A stretch of DNA of 64,000 nucleotides, taken from assembly GCF_014931415.1 (NCBI RefSeq), contig NZ_CP063121.1:124001-188000 (forward strand), written 5' to 3'. This stretch comes from Haemophilus parainfluenzae. Its GTDB lineage: Bacteria > Pseudomonadota > Gammaproteobacteria > Enterobacterales > Pasteurellaceae. Each line of letters opens with the position of its first letter. Position 1 is the stretch's first letter. The notes beneath the pieces were generated by a model. The model did not search any database. It saw only the letters and a list, made by a program, of their open reading frames with translations, and was not told where the DNA came from. Of the stretch, positions 9,166 through 20,019 are shown piece after piece. A program made the position numbers and the translations under genes.

Positions 9166-11004
9166 ATGACAGACAAAATCACTTTTAATGATTTAGGCTT
9201 GCCTGAATTCATTCTAAAAGCCGTTTCTGACCTTGGTTTTGAAACACCTTCGCCAATCCAACAAGCTTGTATTCCTGCTCTTTTAGAAGGCAGAGATGTA
9301 CTGGGTATGGCACAAACCGGTAGTGGTAAAACTGCCGCATTCTCTTTACCTATTTTGGCAAAAATTGATCCTGCCGCAAAACATCCACAATTATTGGTAA
9401 TGGCACCAACCCGTGAACTTGCAATTCAAGTTGCTGATGCTTGTGAACACTTCATGAAATATGCAAAAGGCATCAACATCGTGACCCTTTATGGTGGTCA
9501 ACGCTATGACATTCAATTACGAGCATTAAAACAAGGTGCACAAGTTGTTGTAGGTACACCGGGTCGTATTTTGGATCATATCCGTCGTAACACATTAGAT
9601 CTATCTGAATTAAAAGCTATCGTACTTGATGAAGCAGATGAAATGCTTCGCATGGGCTTTATTGATGATGTAGAAACCGTTATGGCTGAATTACCTGAAG
9701 AGCACCAAACTGCGCTTTTCTCTGCTACCATGCCTGAGCCAATTCGTCGTATCACAAAACGCTTCATGAACAACCCGCAAGAAGTAAAAATCAAAGTAAA
9801 TAACGATAATGCGCCAGACATTGAGCAAAATTGTTGGTATGTTCAAGGTTTCCGTAAAAATGACGCATTATTACGCTTCTTAGAAGTAGAAGATTTTGAT
9901 GCAGCCATCATTTTTACCCGTACTAAAACGGGCACACTTGATGTGACTGAATTATTAGAAAAACACGGTTTCCGTGCTGCGGCATTAAACGGTGATATGA
10001 CCCAACAATTACGTGAGCAAACCTTAGATCGCTTACGTAATGGTAGCCTTGATATCGTCGTTGCAACCGATGTGGCTGCGCGCGGTATCGATATTGAACG
10101 TATCAGCCTTGTAGTGAACTATGACATCCCACTTGATGCAGAGTCTTACGTTCACCGTATCGGTCGTACTGGTCGTGCAGGTCGTTCTGGTCGTGCATTG
10201 TTATTCGTTGAACCACGTGAACGCCGTTTACTTCGTAATATCGAACACTTGATGAAAAAACCAATCAATGAAGTTGAATTACCAAATCATGAAGTGTTGC
10301 AAGCCTGTCGTCGTAAAAAATTCCAAGACAAGATTACCAAACAATTGGAACATCATGATCTTGAAATGTATCGTAGCCTATTGGAAGATTTATTTACCGC
10401 GGATCAGGATCAAGAAGATATTGCTGCAGCCATGTTGATGTTGCTTCAAGGAAAACAAAAACTCATCCTTCCACCTGATCCACCAATGGATAAGCGTCGT
10501 CGTGAGCGTAATGATCGCGGTGATCGCCGTGAAAATCCACGTTCAGCTGAACGTCGTGGTGAACGTAAAGGCTACGGCACGCCACAACCGATGGATTTAT
10601 ATCGTATCGAAGTAGGTCGTGCAGATGGCATAGAAGTGCGTCATATCGTAGGTGCTATCGCAAATGAAGGTGATATTAACAGCCGCTATATTGGCCATAT
10701 CAAACTTTACGATGACTACTCTACTGTTGAATTACCACAAGGTATGCCAAAAGAATTGCTCCAACAATTCGGAAAAACTCGCGTTTTAAATAAACAAATG
10801 CAAATGAGCTTTATGGGCGCAGCACAGTCAGACAATAGACGTGGTGGCAATGACTTTGGTGGAAAAGGTCGCCGTAATGAACGTGGAGACCGAGGCCAAG
10901 ATCGTTTCCGTGGTGAACGTAATGGTGATCGTCGTCAGCGTAAATTTAACGATAAAAACGACCGCACTTTTAACGAACGTGGTCGCCGAGATCGCCAACG
11001 TTAA
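9166..11004 (+). CDS. deaD: ATP-dependent RNA helicase DeaD (CsdA)
   Basis: 612-residue DEAD-box helicase active in cold-shock RNA unwinding and large-subunit ribosome assembly. Motifs in order: Q motif SPIQQA, Walker [23 protein letters not shown] (VLDEADEML), SAT, RGID and [12 protein letters not shown] DbpA/CsdA-type RNA-binding domain follows ([20 protein letters not shown], near 480). The tail is rich in Arg, Gly and Asp. ATG 9166 is chosen over the in-frame TTG 9133 because [11 protein letters not shown] is the family N-terminus. It follows nlpI by 75 bases; a small hairpin (9123-9128 with 9137-9142) sits in that gap. Confidence 0.96.
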   Translation: MTDKITFNDLGLPEFILKAVSDLGFETPSPIQQACIPALLEGRDVLGMAQTGSGKTAAFSLPILAKIDPAAKHPQLLVMAPTRELAIQVADACEHFMKYAKGINIVTLYGGQRYDIQLRALKQGAQVVVGTPGRILDHIRRNTLDLSELKAIVLDEADEMLRMGFIDDVETVMAELPEEHQTALFSATMPEPIRRITKRFMNNPQEVKIKVNNDNAPDIEQNCWYVQGFRKNDALLRFLEVEDFDAAIIFTRTKTGTLDVTELLEKHGFRAAALNGDMTQQLREQTLDRLRNGSLDIVVATDVAARGIDIERISLVVNYDIPLDAESYVHRIGRTGRAGRSGRALLFVEPRERRLLRNIEHLMKKPINEVELPNHEVLQACRRKKFQDKITKQLEHHDLEMYRSLLEDLFTADQDQEDIAAAMLMLLQGKQKLILPPDPPMDKRRRERNDRGDRRENPRSAERRGERKGYGTPQPMDLYRIEVGRADGIEVRHIVGAIANEGDINSRYIGHIKLYDDYSTVELPQGMPKELLQQFGKTRVLNKQMQMSFMGAAQSDNRRGGNDFGGKGRRNERGDRGQDRFRGERNGDRRQRKFNDKNDRTFNERGRRDRQR

Positions 11005-11016
11005 TCCTTATTTAAC

Positions 11017-11045
11017 AGCCCCTTGAAGTAAAAGGGGCTTTTTTA
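11017..11045 (+). terminator. intrinsic terminator of deaD
   Basis: AGCCCCTT (11017-11024) pairs with AAGGGGCT (11032-11039), followed by a T run. It is a standard intrinsic terminator 12 bases after the deaD stop. Confidence 0.9.
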
Positions 11046-11099
11046 TTGTCTTAATTCTCGTTACAATCGTCTCTTATCTCAATTTATAAGGTTTATCTA

Positions 11100-12494
11100 T
11101 TGAAAGGTCTATTTTTACGTATTATTGCTGCTTTTGCATTATTACTTTGGGCAATTGATATGGTCTTCCCTTGGCAAAAAATTATGCAATCGGAGCAAAA
11201 CCCTTACACCACGATCAAAAATCGTGGCAGCCTGATTGTCGGCACCATTAATAATCCCATTTACTATTTTATTGGGAATGAAGGCGAATCAGGCTTGGAA
11301 TACGAATTAGCAAAAAACTTTGCTGATTATTTAGGGGTTCGCTTACAAATTAAAACCTTAGAAAATAACGATCAACTTTTTAATGAATTGGAGAACAATA
11401 ATATTGATATCGCTGCTGCGAATCTTTTGTTCCAGCCTCAACGAGCAGAAAAATTTCAGTTAGGACCATCTTACACCTCTGCCTCTTGGCAGCTTGTATA
11501 TAAAAAAGGTGAAAATCGCCCGAAAGATTTAGCGCAAGTCCAGCAAGAAATTATTATTTCTGCGGGGGAAGACTTAGAAAAATTATTATCCCTTGCACAG
11601 AAAAAACTTCCTGCACTTAAATGGCAGAATAACAAGCAGTTAACCCAAGAAGAATTATTAATTCAAGTAGCGGAAGGCAAAATTCCTTATACAATTGCAA
11701 ATAGTATTGATGTGGCAGCAGCACAACAAATTCGCCCTAACTTAGCAATTGCATTTGACCTAACAGATGAAATGACTGTGCATTGGTATCTTTCTAATAA
11801 ATCCTATAATGAGCTACAAGCAGGCTTGTTGGATTTTATGAATAACGCCATTGAAACGGGATTAATTGATCGTATTGAGGAAAAATATTTCCGCCATATT
11901 ACCGCCTTTGACTATGTAGATACTCAGGCTTATTTAGAGGCGGTTGAAAAAATCCTTCCTCAATATCAACCGCTCTTTGAAAAATACAAAGGGAATTTAG
12001 ACTGGCGATTATTAGCTGCTGTAGCCTATCAAGAATCGCATTGGGACCCTTATGCTACCTCTCCAACAGGTGTACGCGGGATGATGATGCTTACCAAAGA
12101 TACGGCTATGCGGATGAATATTAATAATCGCACTGATGCCGAACAAAGTATAAAAGCGGGATCGGAGTATTTGCATTGGCTACTCGACCAAATGCCAGAC
12201 AGTATTCCAGAAGAAGATCGAATTTGGTATTCTTTAGCAGCGTATAACATGGGATTAGGACATATTTTAGACGCACGTCGCTTAACAAAAAAATTAGGCG
12301 GCAATCCTGATAACTGGTTAGATGTGAAAAATAATCTTCAACTATTATCGGAAAAGCGCCATTATTCAAACTTAAAATATGGCTATGCTCGCGGCTATGA
12401 AGCCTACCAATATGTCGAGAATATTCGCCGTTACATGAATAGTATTGTAAATTATCATCGCGTTCAAGAAAACCAAGCGACTGCAACAGAGTAA
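11100..12494 (+). CDS. mltF: membrane-bound lytic transglycosylase F
   Basis: 464 residues. MltF cuts the glycan strands of peptidoglycan to 1,6-anhydromuropeptides at the outer membrane. An N-terminal hydrophobic segment (about 4-22) is followed by a solute-binding-like regulatory domain (about 42-265) and a lysozyme-like SLT domain (about 285-440). The catalytic Glu312 lies in [15 protein letters not shown], and the motifs GVRGMMMLT and AAYNMG follow. The start is a TTG at 11100 with TAAGG eight bases upstream; no better ATG exists near the signal sequence. It stands alone between the deaD terminator and a small basic gene. An uptake signal overlaps the end of the gene. Confidence 0.93.
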   Translation: MKGLFLRIIAAFALLLWAIDMVFPWQKIMQSEQNPYTTIKNRGSLIVGTINNPIYYFIGNEGESGLEYELAKNFADYLGVRLQIKTLENNDQLFNELENNNIDIAAANLLFQPQRAEKFQLGPSYTSASWQLVYKKGENRPKDLAQVQQEIIISAGEDLEKLLSLAQKKLPALKWQNNKQLTQEELLIQVAEGKIPYTIANSIDVAAAQQIRPNLAIAFDLTDEMTVHWYLSNKSYNELQAGLLDFMNNAIETGLIDRIEEKYFRHITAFDYVDTQAYLEAVEKILPQYQPLFEKYKGNLDWRLLAAVAYQESHWDPYATSPTGVRGMMMLTKDTAMRMNINNRTDAEQSIKAGSEYLHWLLDQMPDSIPEEDRIWYSLAAYNMGLGHILDARRLTKKLGGNPDNWLDVKNNLQLLSEKRHYSNLKYGYARGYEAYQYVENIRRYMNSIVNYHRVQENQATATE

Positions 12495-12549
12495 GTGCGG
12501 TCAGAAAAAACAACGCTTTATTGAACTCAAAGAAAACAAGGAGAAAAAG

Positions 12550-12693
12550 ATGTTAAAAAGAAAAACTTTTTTAAAGAAAAAAGCATCAAGAGATATCTCT
12601 GCCTCACGCAACTTGCGTTTAAGACGCTTAAAACACCGCAAAGCAAAACAATTTCAACGTCATGCGTTACAATTAGTGATTCAAGATATCTAA
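12550..12693 (+). CDS. 47-residue highly basic protein, unknown
   Basis: Small gene with a strong Shine-Dalgarno (AAGGAG, nine bases before ATG 12550) and its own perfect terminator right after the stop. The product starts MLKRKTFLKKK and continues with SRNLRLRRLKHRKAKQF, so roughly two fifths of it is Lys, Arg or His, with few acidic residues. There is no signal peptide or membrane segment. This suggests RNA or ribosome binding, and the neighbour raiA/hpf is a ribosome factor, but I do not recognise a family. It lies 55 bases after mltF and could be cotranscribed with it. Confidence 0.7.
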   Translation: MLKRKTFLKKKASRDISASRNLRLRRLKHRKAKQFQRHALQLVIQDI

Positions 12694-12695
12694 AA

Positions 12696-12724
12696 AAGGG
12701 CGAACATCATGTTCGCCCTTTTTA
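12696..12724. terminator. strong terminator between the small basic gene and raiA
   Basis: The perfect stem AAGGGCGAACA (12696-12706) pairs with TGTTCGCCCTT (12710-12720) over a 3-base loop, with T runs in both directions. It serves the small basic gene and probably convergent raiA. Confidence 0.92.
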
Positions 12725-12739
12725 TTTATTCATTATCCT

Positions 12740-13063
12740 TTATTTTTCAAAAGAATCTTTCAAACGCTCATCTGCTCGGCGGGATTCGCCTTTATGTTGA
12801 AGTTTATTTAATTGACGTTCTAATTTTTCTTCAACTTCATTGATCGCTTTATACATATCATCAGCCGTTGCCGTGGCTAACAGATTACCTAATGGAGTTC
12901 CAATTGAAGCCTCTACAGAAAAGCCGTTTGGTACTTTACTTAAAACAAAGTGTGGGCTAATCAGTTGAGTGTGCCATTTCTCTAATTTTGCAAGTCTTCC
13001 CTCCACATGTTCACGAATTGCAGGGGTGATTTCCATTTGTTTACTTGTGATATTGAGTGTCAT
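12740..13063 (-). CDS. raiA: ribosome hibernation/inhibition factor (RaiA/HPF family)
   Basis: 107-residue short-form factor that binds the 30S decoding region in stationary phase or cold and blocks translation. The N-terminus [20 protein letters not shown] and [20 protein letters not shown] are family signatures. The C-terminal tail ([13 protein letters not shown]) is longer than in E. coli HPF and closer to YfiA/RaiA. ATG 13063 is preceded by AGAGGTAA. It is not linked to rpoN or ptsN as hpf is in E. coli, which supports the RaiA reading. The leader can fold a small hairpin, GAACC (13088-13092) with GGTTC. Confidence 0.9.
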   Translation of the reverse strand: MTLNITSKQMEITPAIREHVEGRLAKLEKWHTQLISPHFVLSKVPNGFSVEASIGTPLGNLLATATADDMYKAINEVEEKLERQLNKLQHKGESRRADERLKDSFEK

Positions 13064-13263
13064 AGCATTTACCTCTTTTGCTTAAATGAACCCTTCGGTT
13101 CCGTTCATCTTTAATAACAACATATCGACCTTGAACCACTTTTTCAAGTGCTTTTAGGTAAATAAAAAAACAAATGTTCAAAAATATGATCGGGATCTAA
13201 TTTCTGAAAAAATGTGATTTCATTTCCGTGTAAACTTGTTATGATGTAAAGCTGTAAACAACA

Positions 13264-13290
13264 AAGGGAAGCTCTCGGCTTCCCTTTTCT
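13264..13290. terminator. hairpin downstream of the Na+/alanine symporter gene
   Basis: AAGGGAAGC (13264-13272) pairs with GCTTCCCTT (13278-13286). The better T run is on the plus strand (TTTTCTTTTA), but the only adjacent 3' end is the minus-strand symporter gene, whose stop is 18 bases away, so its main role is probably there. Confidence 0.65.
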
Positions 13291-13303
13291 TTTATGAGAT
13301 AAA

Positions 13304-14674
13304 TTAGGCTAATTCATCTTGATCATGTTGCGTCGCTTTTAAACGTTCAAAGTAATCTTTGGTTTCTGAAATAATCTCTTTACGTAAACCAATTAATGCA
13401 ACTAAGTTTGGAAAGGCCATTAAACCATTCACGATATCCGCTAAGATCCAAATTAAATCTAAAGTCAGGAATGAGCCTGCCCCAACCAGAACAATAAACA
13501 CGAAGCGATACAATTTAATACCACGGATACCGACTAAGTAAAGGAAACAACGTTCACCGTAGTAGCACCACCCTAAAATAGTGGTGAAAGCAAAGAATAA
13601 TAATCCTACTGTTACAATCGTTGCACCAAATGATGTACCTAATCCCTGTGCAAAAGCATAGTTAGTCACACTTGCACCTGAAAGCTCAGGATTACTCCAT
13701 GCTCCTGTAATCACAAGCACTAAGCCTGTCATCGTACATACGATGATAGTATCTAAAAATGTCCCCGTCATCGAAATTAAACCTTGGCGAACGGGCTCTT
13801 TCGTTTGCGCTGCTGCGGCTGCGATCGGCGCACTCCCTAAACCTGATTCATTTGAGAAAATACCGCGCGCAACCCCCGATTGAATTGCTTTCATTACTGT
13901 AAAGCCAACTGCGCCACCTAAAGCTGCTTGTGGATCAAACGCACTGTGAATAATTAATGAAATTGCAGCAGGTAATTTATCGTAATTAACGATTAAGATG
14001 ATAATTGAGGTCATCACATAACCCAGCGCCATAAAAGGCACAATGACTGCAGAGGCTCTCGCAATACGTCTTACTCCACCAAGAATAATCATCGCGACCA
14101 ATATCGTCACCACTGTTGCAGTAATCACAACAGGCACGTTAAAGGTGTCTTGCATCGCATGCGTAATCGCATTCACTTGAGGGAAAGTACCGATACCGAA
14201 AAAGGCCACCAACACCCCAAATAACGCAAATAATTTCGCTAACCATTTGATACCAAGACCACGTTCGATGTAATACATTGGTCCACCAGCCATAAAACCG
14301 TATTTATCGCGCACACGATATTTCACTGCAAGCAAACATTCGGCATATTTGGTTGCCATGCCTAATAATGCAACTAGCCACATCCAAAAAATCGCGCCAG
14401 GTCCACCCGCTTGTACTGCGGTCGCTACACCCACGATATTCCCTGTACCAATGGTTGCCGCTAATGCGGTACAAAGTGCAGCAAAAGAAGACACGTCCCC
14501 TTTGCCTTTATTTGCACCACGAGCAAATAAATATCCCAAGGCACGAGGCAAATAACGAATTTGCAAAAAGCCTAAACGAAGGGTGAGATAAAGTCCGGTT
14601 CCGGACAATAGAATAAGTAGGGGCGGTCCCCATACAAAGTTGCTGATAGCAGATAAGGTTGTCTGTAATGACAT
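13304..14674 (-). CDS. Na+/alanine(glycine) symporter, AGCS family
   Basis: 456-residue inner-membrane transporter of the alanine or glycine:cation symporter family, with about 10-11 hydrophobic segments. Signatures: LSGTGLYLTLRLGFLQIRY near the N-terminus, GTGNIVGVATA, and the family motif GIFSNESGLGSAPIAAAAA. The open frame continues 56 codons upstream through the riboswitch; ATG 14674 is chosen because it follows GAGGAATCATCA and gives the family N-terminus. The upstream tandem glycine riboswitch makes glycine (and alanine) uptake the likely function, controlled by intracellular glycine. Confidence 0.93.
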   Translation of the reverse strand: MSLQTTLSAISNFVWGPPLLILLSGTGLYLTLRLGFLQIRYLPRALGYLFARGANKGKGDVSSFAALCTALAATIGTGNIVGVATAVQAGGPGAIFWMWLVALLGMATKYAECLLAVKYRVRDKYGFMAGGPMYYIERGLGIKWLAKLFALFGVLVAFFGIGTFPQVNAITHAMQDTFNVPVVITATVVTILVAMIILGGVRRIARASAVIVPFMALGYVMTSIIILIVNYDKLPAAISLIIHSAFDPQAALGGAVGFTVMKAIQSGVARGIFSNESGLGSAPIAAAAAQTKEPVRQGLISMTGTFLDTIIVCTMTGLVLVITGAWSNPELSGASVTNYAFAQGLGTSFGATIVTVGLLFFAFTTILGWCYYGERCFLYLVGIRGIKLYRFVFIVLVGAGSFLTLDLIWILADIVNGLMAFPNLVALIGLRKEIISETKDYFERLKATQHDQDELA

Positions 14675-14681
14675 TGATGAT

Positions 14682-14718
14682 TCCTCGTCGTTTAAAATAC
14701 AAATAAACTCGACAAGGA
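14682..14718 (-). promoter_or_regulatory. Shine-Dalgarno-sequestering hairpin of the glycine riboswitch
   Basis: On the minus strand TCCTTGTCG (14718-14710) can pair with CGACGAGGA (14690-14682) with one G-U, burying the GAGGA ribosome site of the symporter. The 19-base loop is AT-rich. This is a candidate expression platform acting on translation. Confidence 0.5.
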
Positions 14719-14766
14719 GACAAGAAGAATCCCGATAGAAATATTTTTGATAATACCGATTGTCTT

Positions 14767-14968
14767 TTGCCCCTGTCCTTTTGCCTGAGCGTTTGGAAAA
14801 CAATCGAAAAATCGACCGCTCTTTTGCGCCTTCGGCGTCCATTTACATCGATAAAATGCAATGGATCTCTCCAAGGGTTCGTCCAGTAACAGTCCCTGCA
14901 ATCTTGCGATTGCGCCTGAAAGATTTTACCTCGTCGGCGTAGGGGCAATTCCCTACTCTCCAGCTACC
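14767..14968 (-). ncRNA. tandem glycine riboswitch (two gcvT-type aptamers)
   Basis: On the minus strand the first aptamer begins GGTAGCTGGAGAG (from 14968), continues through GCCGACGAGG and ends with TTTCAGGCGCAA and GCAGGGAC. The second begins TTGGAGAGATCC, holds GACGCCGAAGGCGCAAA, and ends CTCAGGCAAAAGGACAGGGG. These are the conserved glycine-aptamer blocks, present twice in the right order, with a short linker. The second aptamer contains a degenerate uptake signal (AAGAGCGGTCG). The riboswitch lies directly upstream of the symporter gene, a known glycine-riboswitch target class. Confidence 0.92.
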
Positions 14969-15099
14969 TTCTTCCGAACTCACTTTTTACGTTTTATTTT
15001 TTATCGCAAAAAGTGTCGCGAATTTTAGCAAACTTGAAAGGCTAACTCAATGGATTGACGAAAAAAGGCTTAGATAACAAGGTGAAAGCAGATAAAAAC

Positions 15100-15143
15100 A
15101 AAGTGCGGTCAAAAATTTTCTTATTTTTTGACCGCACTTTTTT
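15100..15143. terminator. inverted uptake-signal hairpin
   Basis: Arms 15100-15115 and 15125-15140 are perfect complements, each with AAGTGCGGTCA, followed by T residues. It lies between the riboswitch promoter region and the end of tkt and can block transcription in both directions. Confidence 0.8.
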
Positions 15144-15149
15144 CAAATC

Positions 15150-15180
15150 AAAAAATAAAGGCAGGTCATTGCCTGCCTTT
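15150..15180 (-). terminator. terminator of tkt
   Basis: AAAGGCAGG (15157-15165) pairs with CCTGCCTTT (15172-15180). On the minus strand it is followed by a TTATTTTTTG tract, right after the tkt stop. Confidence 0.85.
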
Positions 15181-15194
15181 ATCTATTTTAATAA

Positions 15195-17192
15195 TTATAA
15201 AATCTCTTTTGCTTTTGCTACCACGTTATCCACGGTGAAACCAAAGAGTTTGAATAATTGATCCGCTGGTGCTGATTCGCCGAAGCTATTCATACCTACC
15301 ACGCGGCCTTCGAAGCCGACGTATTTATACCAGAAGTCTGCAATACCTGCTTCGATTGCAACACGTTTGGTTACGGCTGCAGGTAACACACTTTCACGGT
15401 ACGCTGCATCTTGTTTGTCGAAACGGTTAGTGCTTGGCATAGAGACGACACGTACTTTTTTACCTTCAGCAGTCAATACATCTGCTGCTTTCACCGCTAA
15501 TTCCACTTCAGAACCTGTCGCAATGAAGATTAACTCTGGTGTACCCTCACAGTCTTTTAACACATAAGCACCACGTTTAACTGCCTCTAATTGTGCAGAA
15601 GTGCGGTCCATTTGTGCTAAGTTTTGACGGGTAAAGATCAACGCACTTGGGCCATCTTGACGCTCAACCGCTTGTTGCCATGCGATGGCTGATTCCACTT
15701 GGTCACATGGACGCCATGTTTCAAGATTTGGAATTAAGCGTAATGATGTAGTTTGCTCAACCGGTTGGTGAGTTGGACCATCTTCGCCTAAACCGATCGA
15801 GTCATGAGTATAAACGAATAAAGTGCGTTGTTTCATTAATGCTGCCATACGCACTGCATTGTGTGCATATTCGTAGAACATTAAGAAGGTTGCGCCGTAA
15901 GGAATGAACCCGCCGTGTAAAGCAATACCATTCATGATCGCGGACATGCCAAACTCACGCACACCATAGTTGATATAGTTACCACCTACGTTTTCGTGTG
16001 CACGAATTGGTTTAGAACCGCTCCATAAGGTTAAGTTAGAGCTTGCTAAGTCTGCAGAGCCACCTAAGAATTCAGGTAATACATGTGCATAAGCTTCGAT
16101 TGCATTTTGTGATGCTTTACGGCTTGCAATGCTTGCAGGGTTAGCTTGTAATTTTTCAATGAACGCTTTAGATTCTGCCGCCCAATTTGCTGGTAATTCA
16201 CCGTTTACACGACGTGTAAATTCTGCTGCAAGTTCAGGGTATGCTTTCGCATAAGCGGCAAATTTTTCTTCCCAAGATTTTTCTGCTGCAGCGCCTTTTT
16301 CTTTCGCAGACCATTCAGCATAGTACTCAGCTGGAATTTCAAATGGATCATATTCCCAGCCTAGTGCTTTACGAGTTAATGCAATTTCTTCATCACCTAA
16401 TGGTGCACCGTGACAATCATGAGAACCTGATTTATTTGGTGAACCGAAGCCGATGATGGTTTTACAAATAATTAACGTTGGTTTTTCTTTTTCTGCTTGA
16501 GCAAGAATGGTTGCAGCACGAATTTGTTCTGCATCGTGACCATCTACATTACGGATTACTTGCCAGCCATAAGCTTCAAAACGTTCTGCCGTATCATCGC
16601 TGAACCAACCATCAACATGACCATCAATCGAAATATTGTTGTCATCGTAGAATGCGATTAATTTACCTAGGCCTAATGTTCCTGCTAAAGAGCAAGCTTC
16701 GTGAGAAATCCCTTCCATTAAACAGCCATCGCCTAAGAACACATAAGTGTGGTGATCAACAATTTCATGGCCTTCACGGTTAAATTGACCTGCTAATGTT
16801 TTCTCAGCAATCGCCATCCCTACTGCATTAGTGATACCTTGGCCTAACGGACCAGTTGTGGTTTCAACACCTGGTGCATAACCATATTCTGGGTGTCCTG
16901 GGGTTTTAGAATGTAATTGACGGAATTGTTTTAAATCTTCGATAGAAAGATCATAGCCTGTTAAATGTAATAAGCTATAGATCAACATTGAACCGTGGCC
17001 ATTAGAAAGTACAAAACGGTCGCGATCGGCCCATTTAGGATTGTTTGGGTTATGTTTTAAGAAATCGCGCCATAATACTTCAGCGATATCCGCCATTCCC
17101 ATCGGTGCACCTGGGTGGCCTGATTTCGCTTTTTGTACTGCATCCATTGATAGCGCACGAATTGCGTTGGCGAGTTGTCTACGAGTTGCCAT
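15195..17192 (-). CDS. tkt: transketolase
   Basis: 665 residues, full length. It moves two-carbon units between sugar phosphates in the pentose phosphate pathway using thiamine diphosphate. Visible: substrate-site [10 protein letters not shown] near residue 27, ThDP motif [13 protein letters not shown] near residue 155 continuing to DDNNISIDG, and the pyrimidine-domain [12 protein letters not shown] near residue 410. [19 protein letters not shown] carries the active-site His. The start [19 protein letters not shown] is the family N-terminus, preceded by AGGAGAA. It is monocistronic, with its own terminator. Confidence 0.97.
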   Translation of the reverse strand: MATRRQLANAIRALSMDAVQKAKSGHPGAPMGMADIAEVLWRDFLKHNPNNPKWADRDRFVLSNGHGSMLIYSLLHLTGYDLSIEDLKQFRQLHSKTPGHPEYGYAPGVETTTGPLGQGITNAVGMAIAEKTLAGQFNREGHEIVDHHTYVFLGDGCLMEGISHEACSLAGTLGLGKLIAFYDDNNISIDGHVDGWFSDDTAERFEAYGWQVIRNVDGHDAEQIRAATILAQAEKEKPTLIICKTIIGFGSPNKSGSHDCHGAPLGDEEIALTRKALGWEYDPFEIPAEYYAEWSAKEKGAAAEKSWEEKFAAYAKAYPELAAEFTRRVNGELPANWAAESKAFIEKLQANPASIASRKASQNAIEAYAHVLPEFLGGSADLASSNLTLWSGSKPIRAHENVGGNYINYGVREFGMSAIMNGIALHGGFIPYGATFLMFYEYAHNAVRMAALMKQRTLFVYTHDSIGLGEDGPTHQPVEQTTSLRLIPNLETWRPCDQVESAIAWQQAVERQDGPSALIFTRQNLAQMDRTSAQLEAVKRGAYVLKDCEGTPELIFIATGSEVELAVKAADVLTAEGKKVRVVSMPSTNRFDKQDAAYRESVLPAAVTKRVAIEAGIADFWYKYVGFEGRVVGMNSFGESAPADQLFKLFGFTVDNVVAKAKEIL

Positions 17193-17277
17193 GTTTTTCT
17201 CCTATCTAAATAATTCTCAGTATTCTACCCTATTTACTGATTGGCTTAACCAATATTTGCAATTTTATTTAACTTGA

Positions 17278-17979
17278 TCAAATTCTTCGACGACGTTGAT
17301 GGAAACGTTGGCTACTCGATTTACCTTGTAAATTGACTACCGTTTTAGTTTCCACTGGTTTTCGATATGTTCGACGATAATGACTTAAAAAATAATGAAT
17401 GGAACTGGCGAATAAAGCGCCTAATAAAAAGACCACGACAATTTCACCATATAAGCGGTGAAAAACTTGATTGATTTTGCTCTGCGTCGTTTGAGCATAT
17501 TGGGCGTCAAAGGTCACGCGCAAAAAGCCACGAACCGCATTATTGGAAGCCGAGTAAATCGGTTCAACAATTTGTTGTGTTGAAAACTCACCTTCATTTT
17601 TATGCTCAAGGCCAAGTTGCTCACGAAGATTACCGGTATTGGTACTTTGTGCCAATTCTTTGCCGTTATAATCATAAATGGTCGCATCGAGCACAAAGTC
17701 TTCTTTGACTAAATTATCTAAATTTTCGACGAGCTGATCGGATTTCGCATTATTGGTTAATAAAACTGAAAATAAATTGGCCTGCTGACGAACCAAAGTA
17801 TGCGATAAATTCGCTACTTGATTCACACTTGAAAGCTGTGAACCAATCTTAAATTGTTTCACGCCAAACAAAATCACCGCCATGGCCGCAATACAAAGCA
17901 GCACGATGAGCCCAAACATCAGTGATTTTTGAAGTTTTTCTTTAATTAATTGCACGTTGTTTTTCCATTTTTTCGCCAA
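17278..17979 (-). CDS. ytjB: SMP family membrane protein (YtjB-like)
   Basis: 233 residues. Hydrophobic segments at about 19-42 and 170-192 flank a periplasmic stretch, and a very basic tail ends SSQRFHQRRRRI. This matches the Smp/YtjB family (virulence factor, haemolysin-expression-modulating annotations), whose biochemical role is not established. The divergent position 44 bases from serB is the same as in E. coli and supports orthology. Confidence 0.8.
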   Translation of the reverse strand: MAKKWKNNVQLIKEKLQKSLMFGLIVLLCIAAMAVILFGVKQFKIGSQLSSVNQVANLSHTLVRQQANLFSVLLTNNAKSDQLVENLDNLVKEDFVLDATIYDYNGKELAQSTNTGNLREQLGLEHKNEGEFSTQQIVEPIYSASNNAVRGFLRVTFDAQYAQTTQSKINQVFHRLYGEIVVVFLLGALFASSIHYFLSHYRRTYRKPVETKTVVNLQGKSSSQRFHQRRRRI

Positions 17980-18023
17980 GATCGGCTAGAATAGATGAGT
18001 ATTCACAATTTACAGGATTTTCT

Positions 18024-19480
<1,457 letters not shown>

Positions 19481-19484
19481 TTTA

Positions 19485-19961
19485 ATGAAAAAATATCTGT
19501 GGGTATTTTTGGCTACCGTTCCACTATGTTCGCTCGCAAATGAGAATGCCATGAATCTCGGTGATAGCATCATTGATGTTGTAAAATGTGAAAGCACCAA
19601 AGGGGAAAAACTTTGGGTCGCGCTAAATAATCTTAAAACATTCACTTACATGAAAAACGATGTGAATGTGGCTGATCAAACGATAGATAATGCTTACTTA
19701 CAAGCTTATGCCACAGAAGCGACTCTTTTTCTTCCACCAACAGAAAATAATCAGTTGTGGACGATAATAAAAGAAAGAGCAGTAGATAAGACGAGCATCA
19801 GTCAAGTTACTATCGATTTGCGTAATAAGAAAGGTAAGCTAATTTCTCATGCTGCTTGCAAACGAAATGACGAGACTTTTTCATTATTAATGGGATCGAG
19901 TTTCGATATAAAAGAGCCTACCGATAAAATCCTTGAATTAATGGATCCACTTCCACAATAA
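19485..19961 (+). CDS. secreted protein of unknown function
   Basis: 158 residues. The first ~18 residues (KKYLWVFLATVPLCSLA) form a Sec signal peptide with probable cleavage before NEN. The mature part has two cysteines (VVKCES and HAACKRN) that could form a disulfide, and no domain I recognise. It begins 4 bases after yajQ, so translation is probably coupled, although a periplasmic product does not fit YajQ's cytoplasmic role. It ends at a variant uptake-signal terminator. Real gene; function unknown. Confidence 0.75.
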   Translation: MKKYLWVFLATVPLCSLANENAMNLGDSIIDVVKCESTKGEKLWVALNNLKTFTYMKNDVNVADQTIDNAYLQAYATEATLFLPPTENNQLWTIIKERAVDKTSISQVTIDLRNKKGKLISHAACKRNDETFSLLMGSSFDIKEPTDKILELMDPLPQ

Positions 19962-19965
19962 AACT

Positions 19966-20008
19966 AAAGAGCGGTCAAAAAGCACAATATTTTTTGACCG
20001 CTCTTTTT
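19966..20008. terminator. bidirectional hairpin of variant uptake signals (AAGAGCGGT)
   Basis: AAAGAGCGGTCAAAAA (19966-19981) pairs perfectly with 19991-20006 over a 9-base loop, with a T tract. It sits between the convergent secreted-protein gene and argH. Confidence 0.88.
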
Positions 20009-20019
20009 ATTTACGTTAA

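Noticed and set aside
14675..14842. N-terminal 56-codon extension of the symporter frame
   Set aside because: Translates riboswitch and platform RNA. The symporter family starts at MSLQTTLSAISNFVWGP, and that ATG has its own GAGGA.
15055..15261. 68-residue plus-strand open frame over the tkt 3' end
   Set aside because: Contains the uptake-signal hairpin and the antisense of the tkt terminator and C-terminus.
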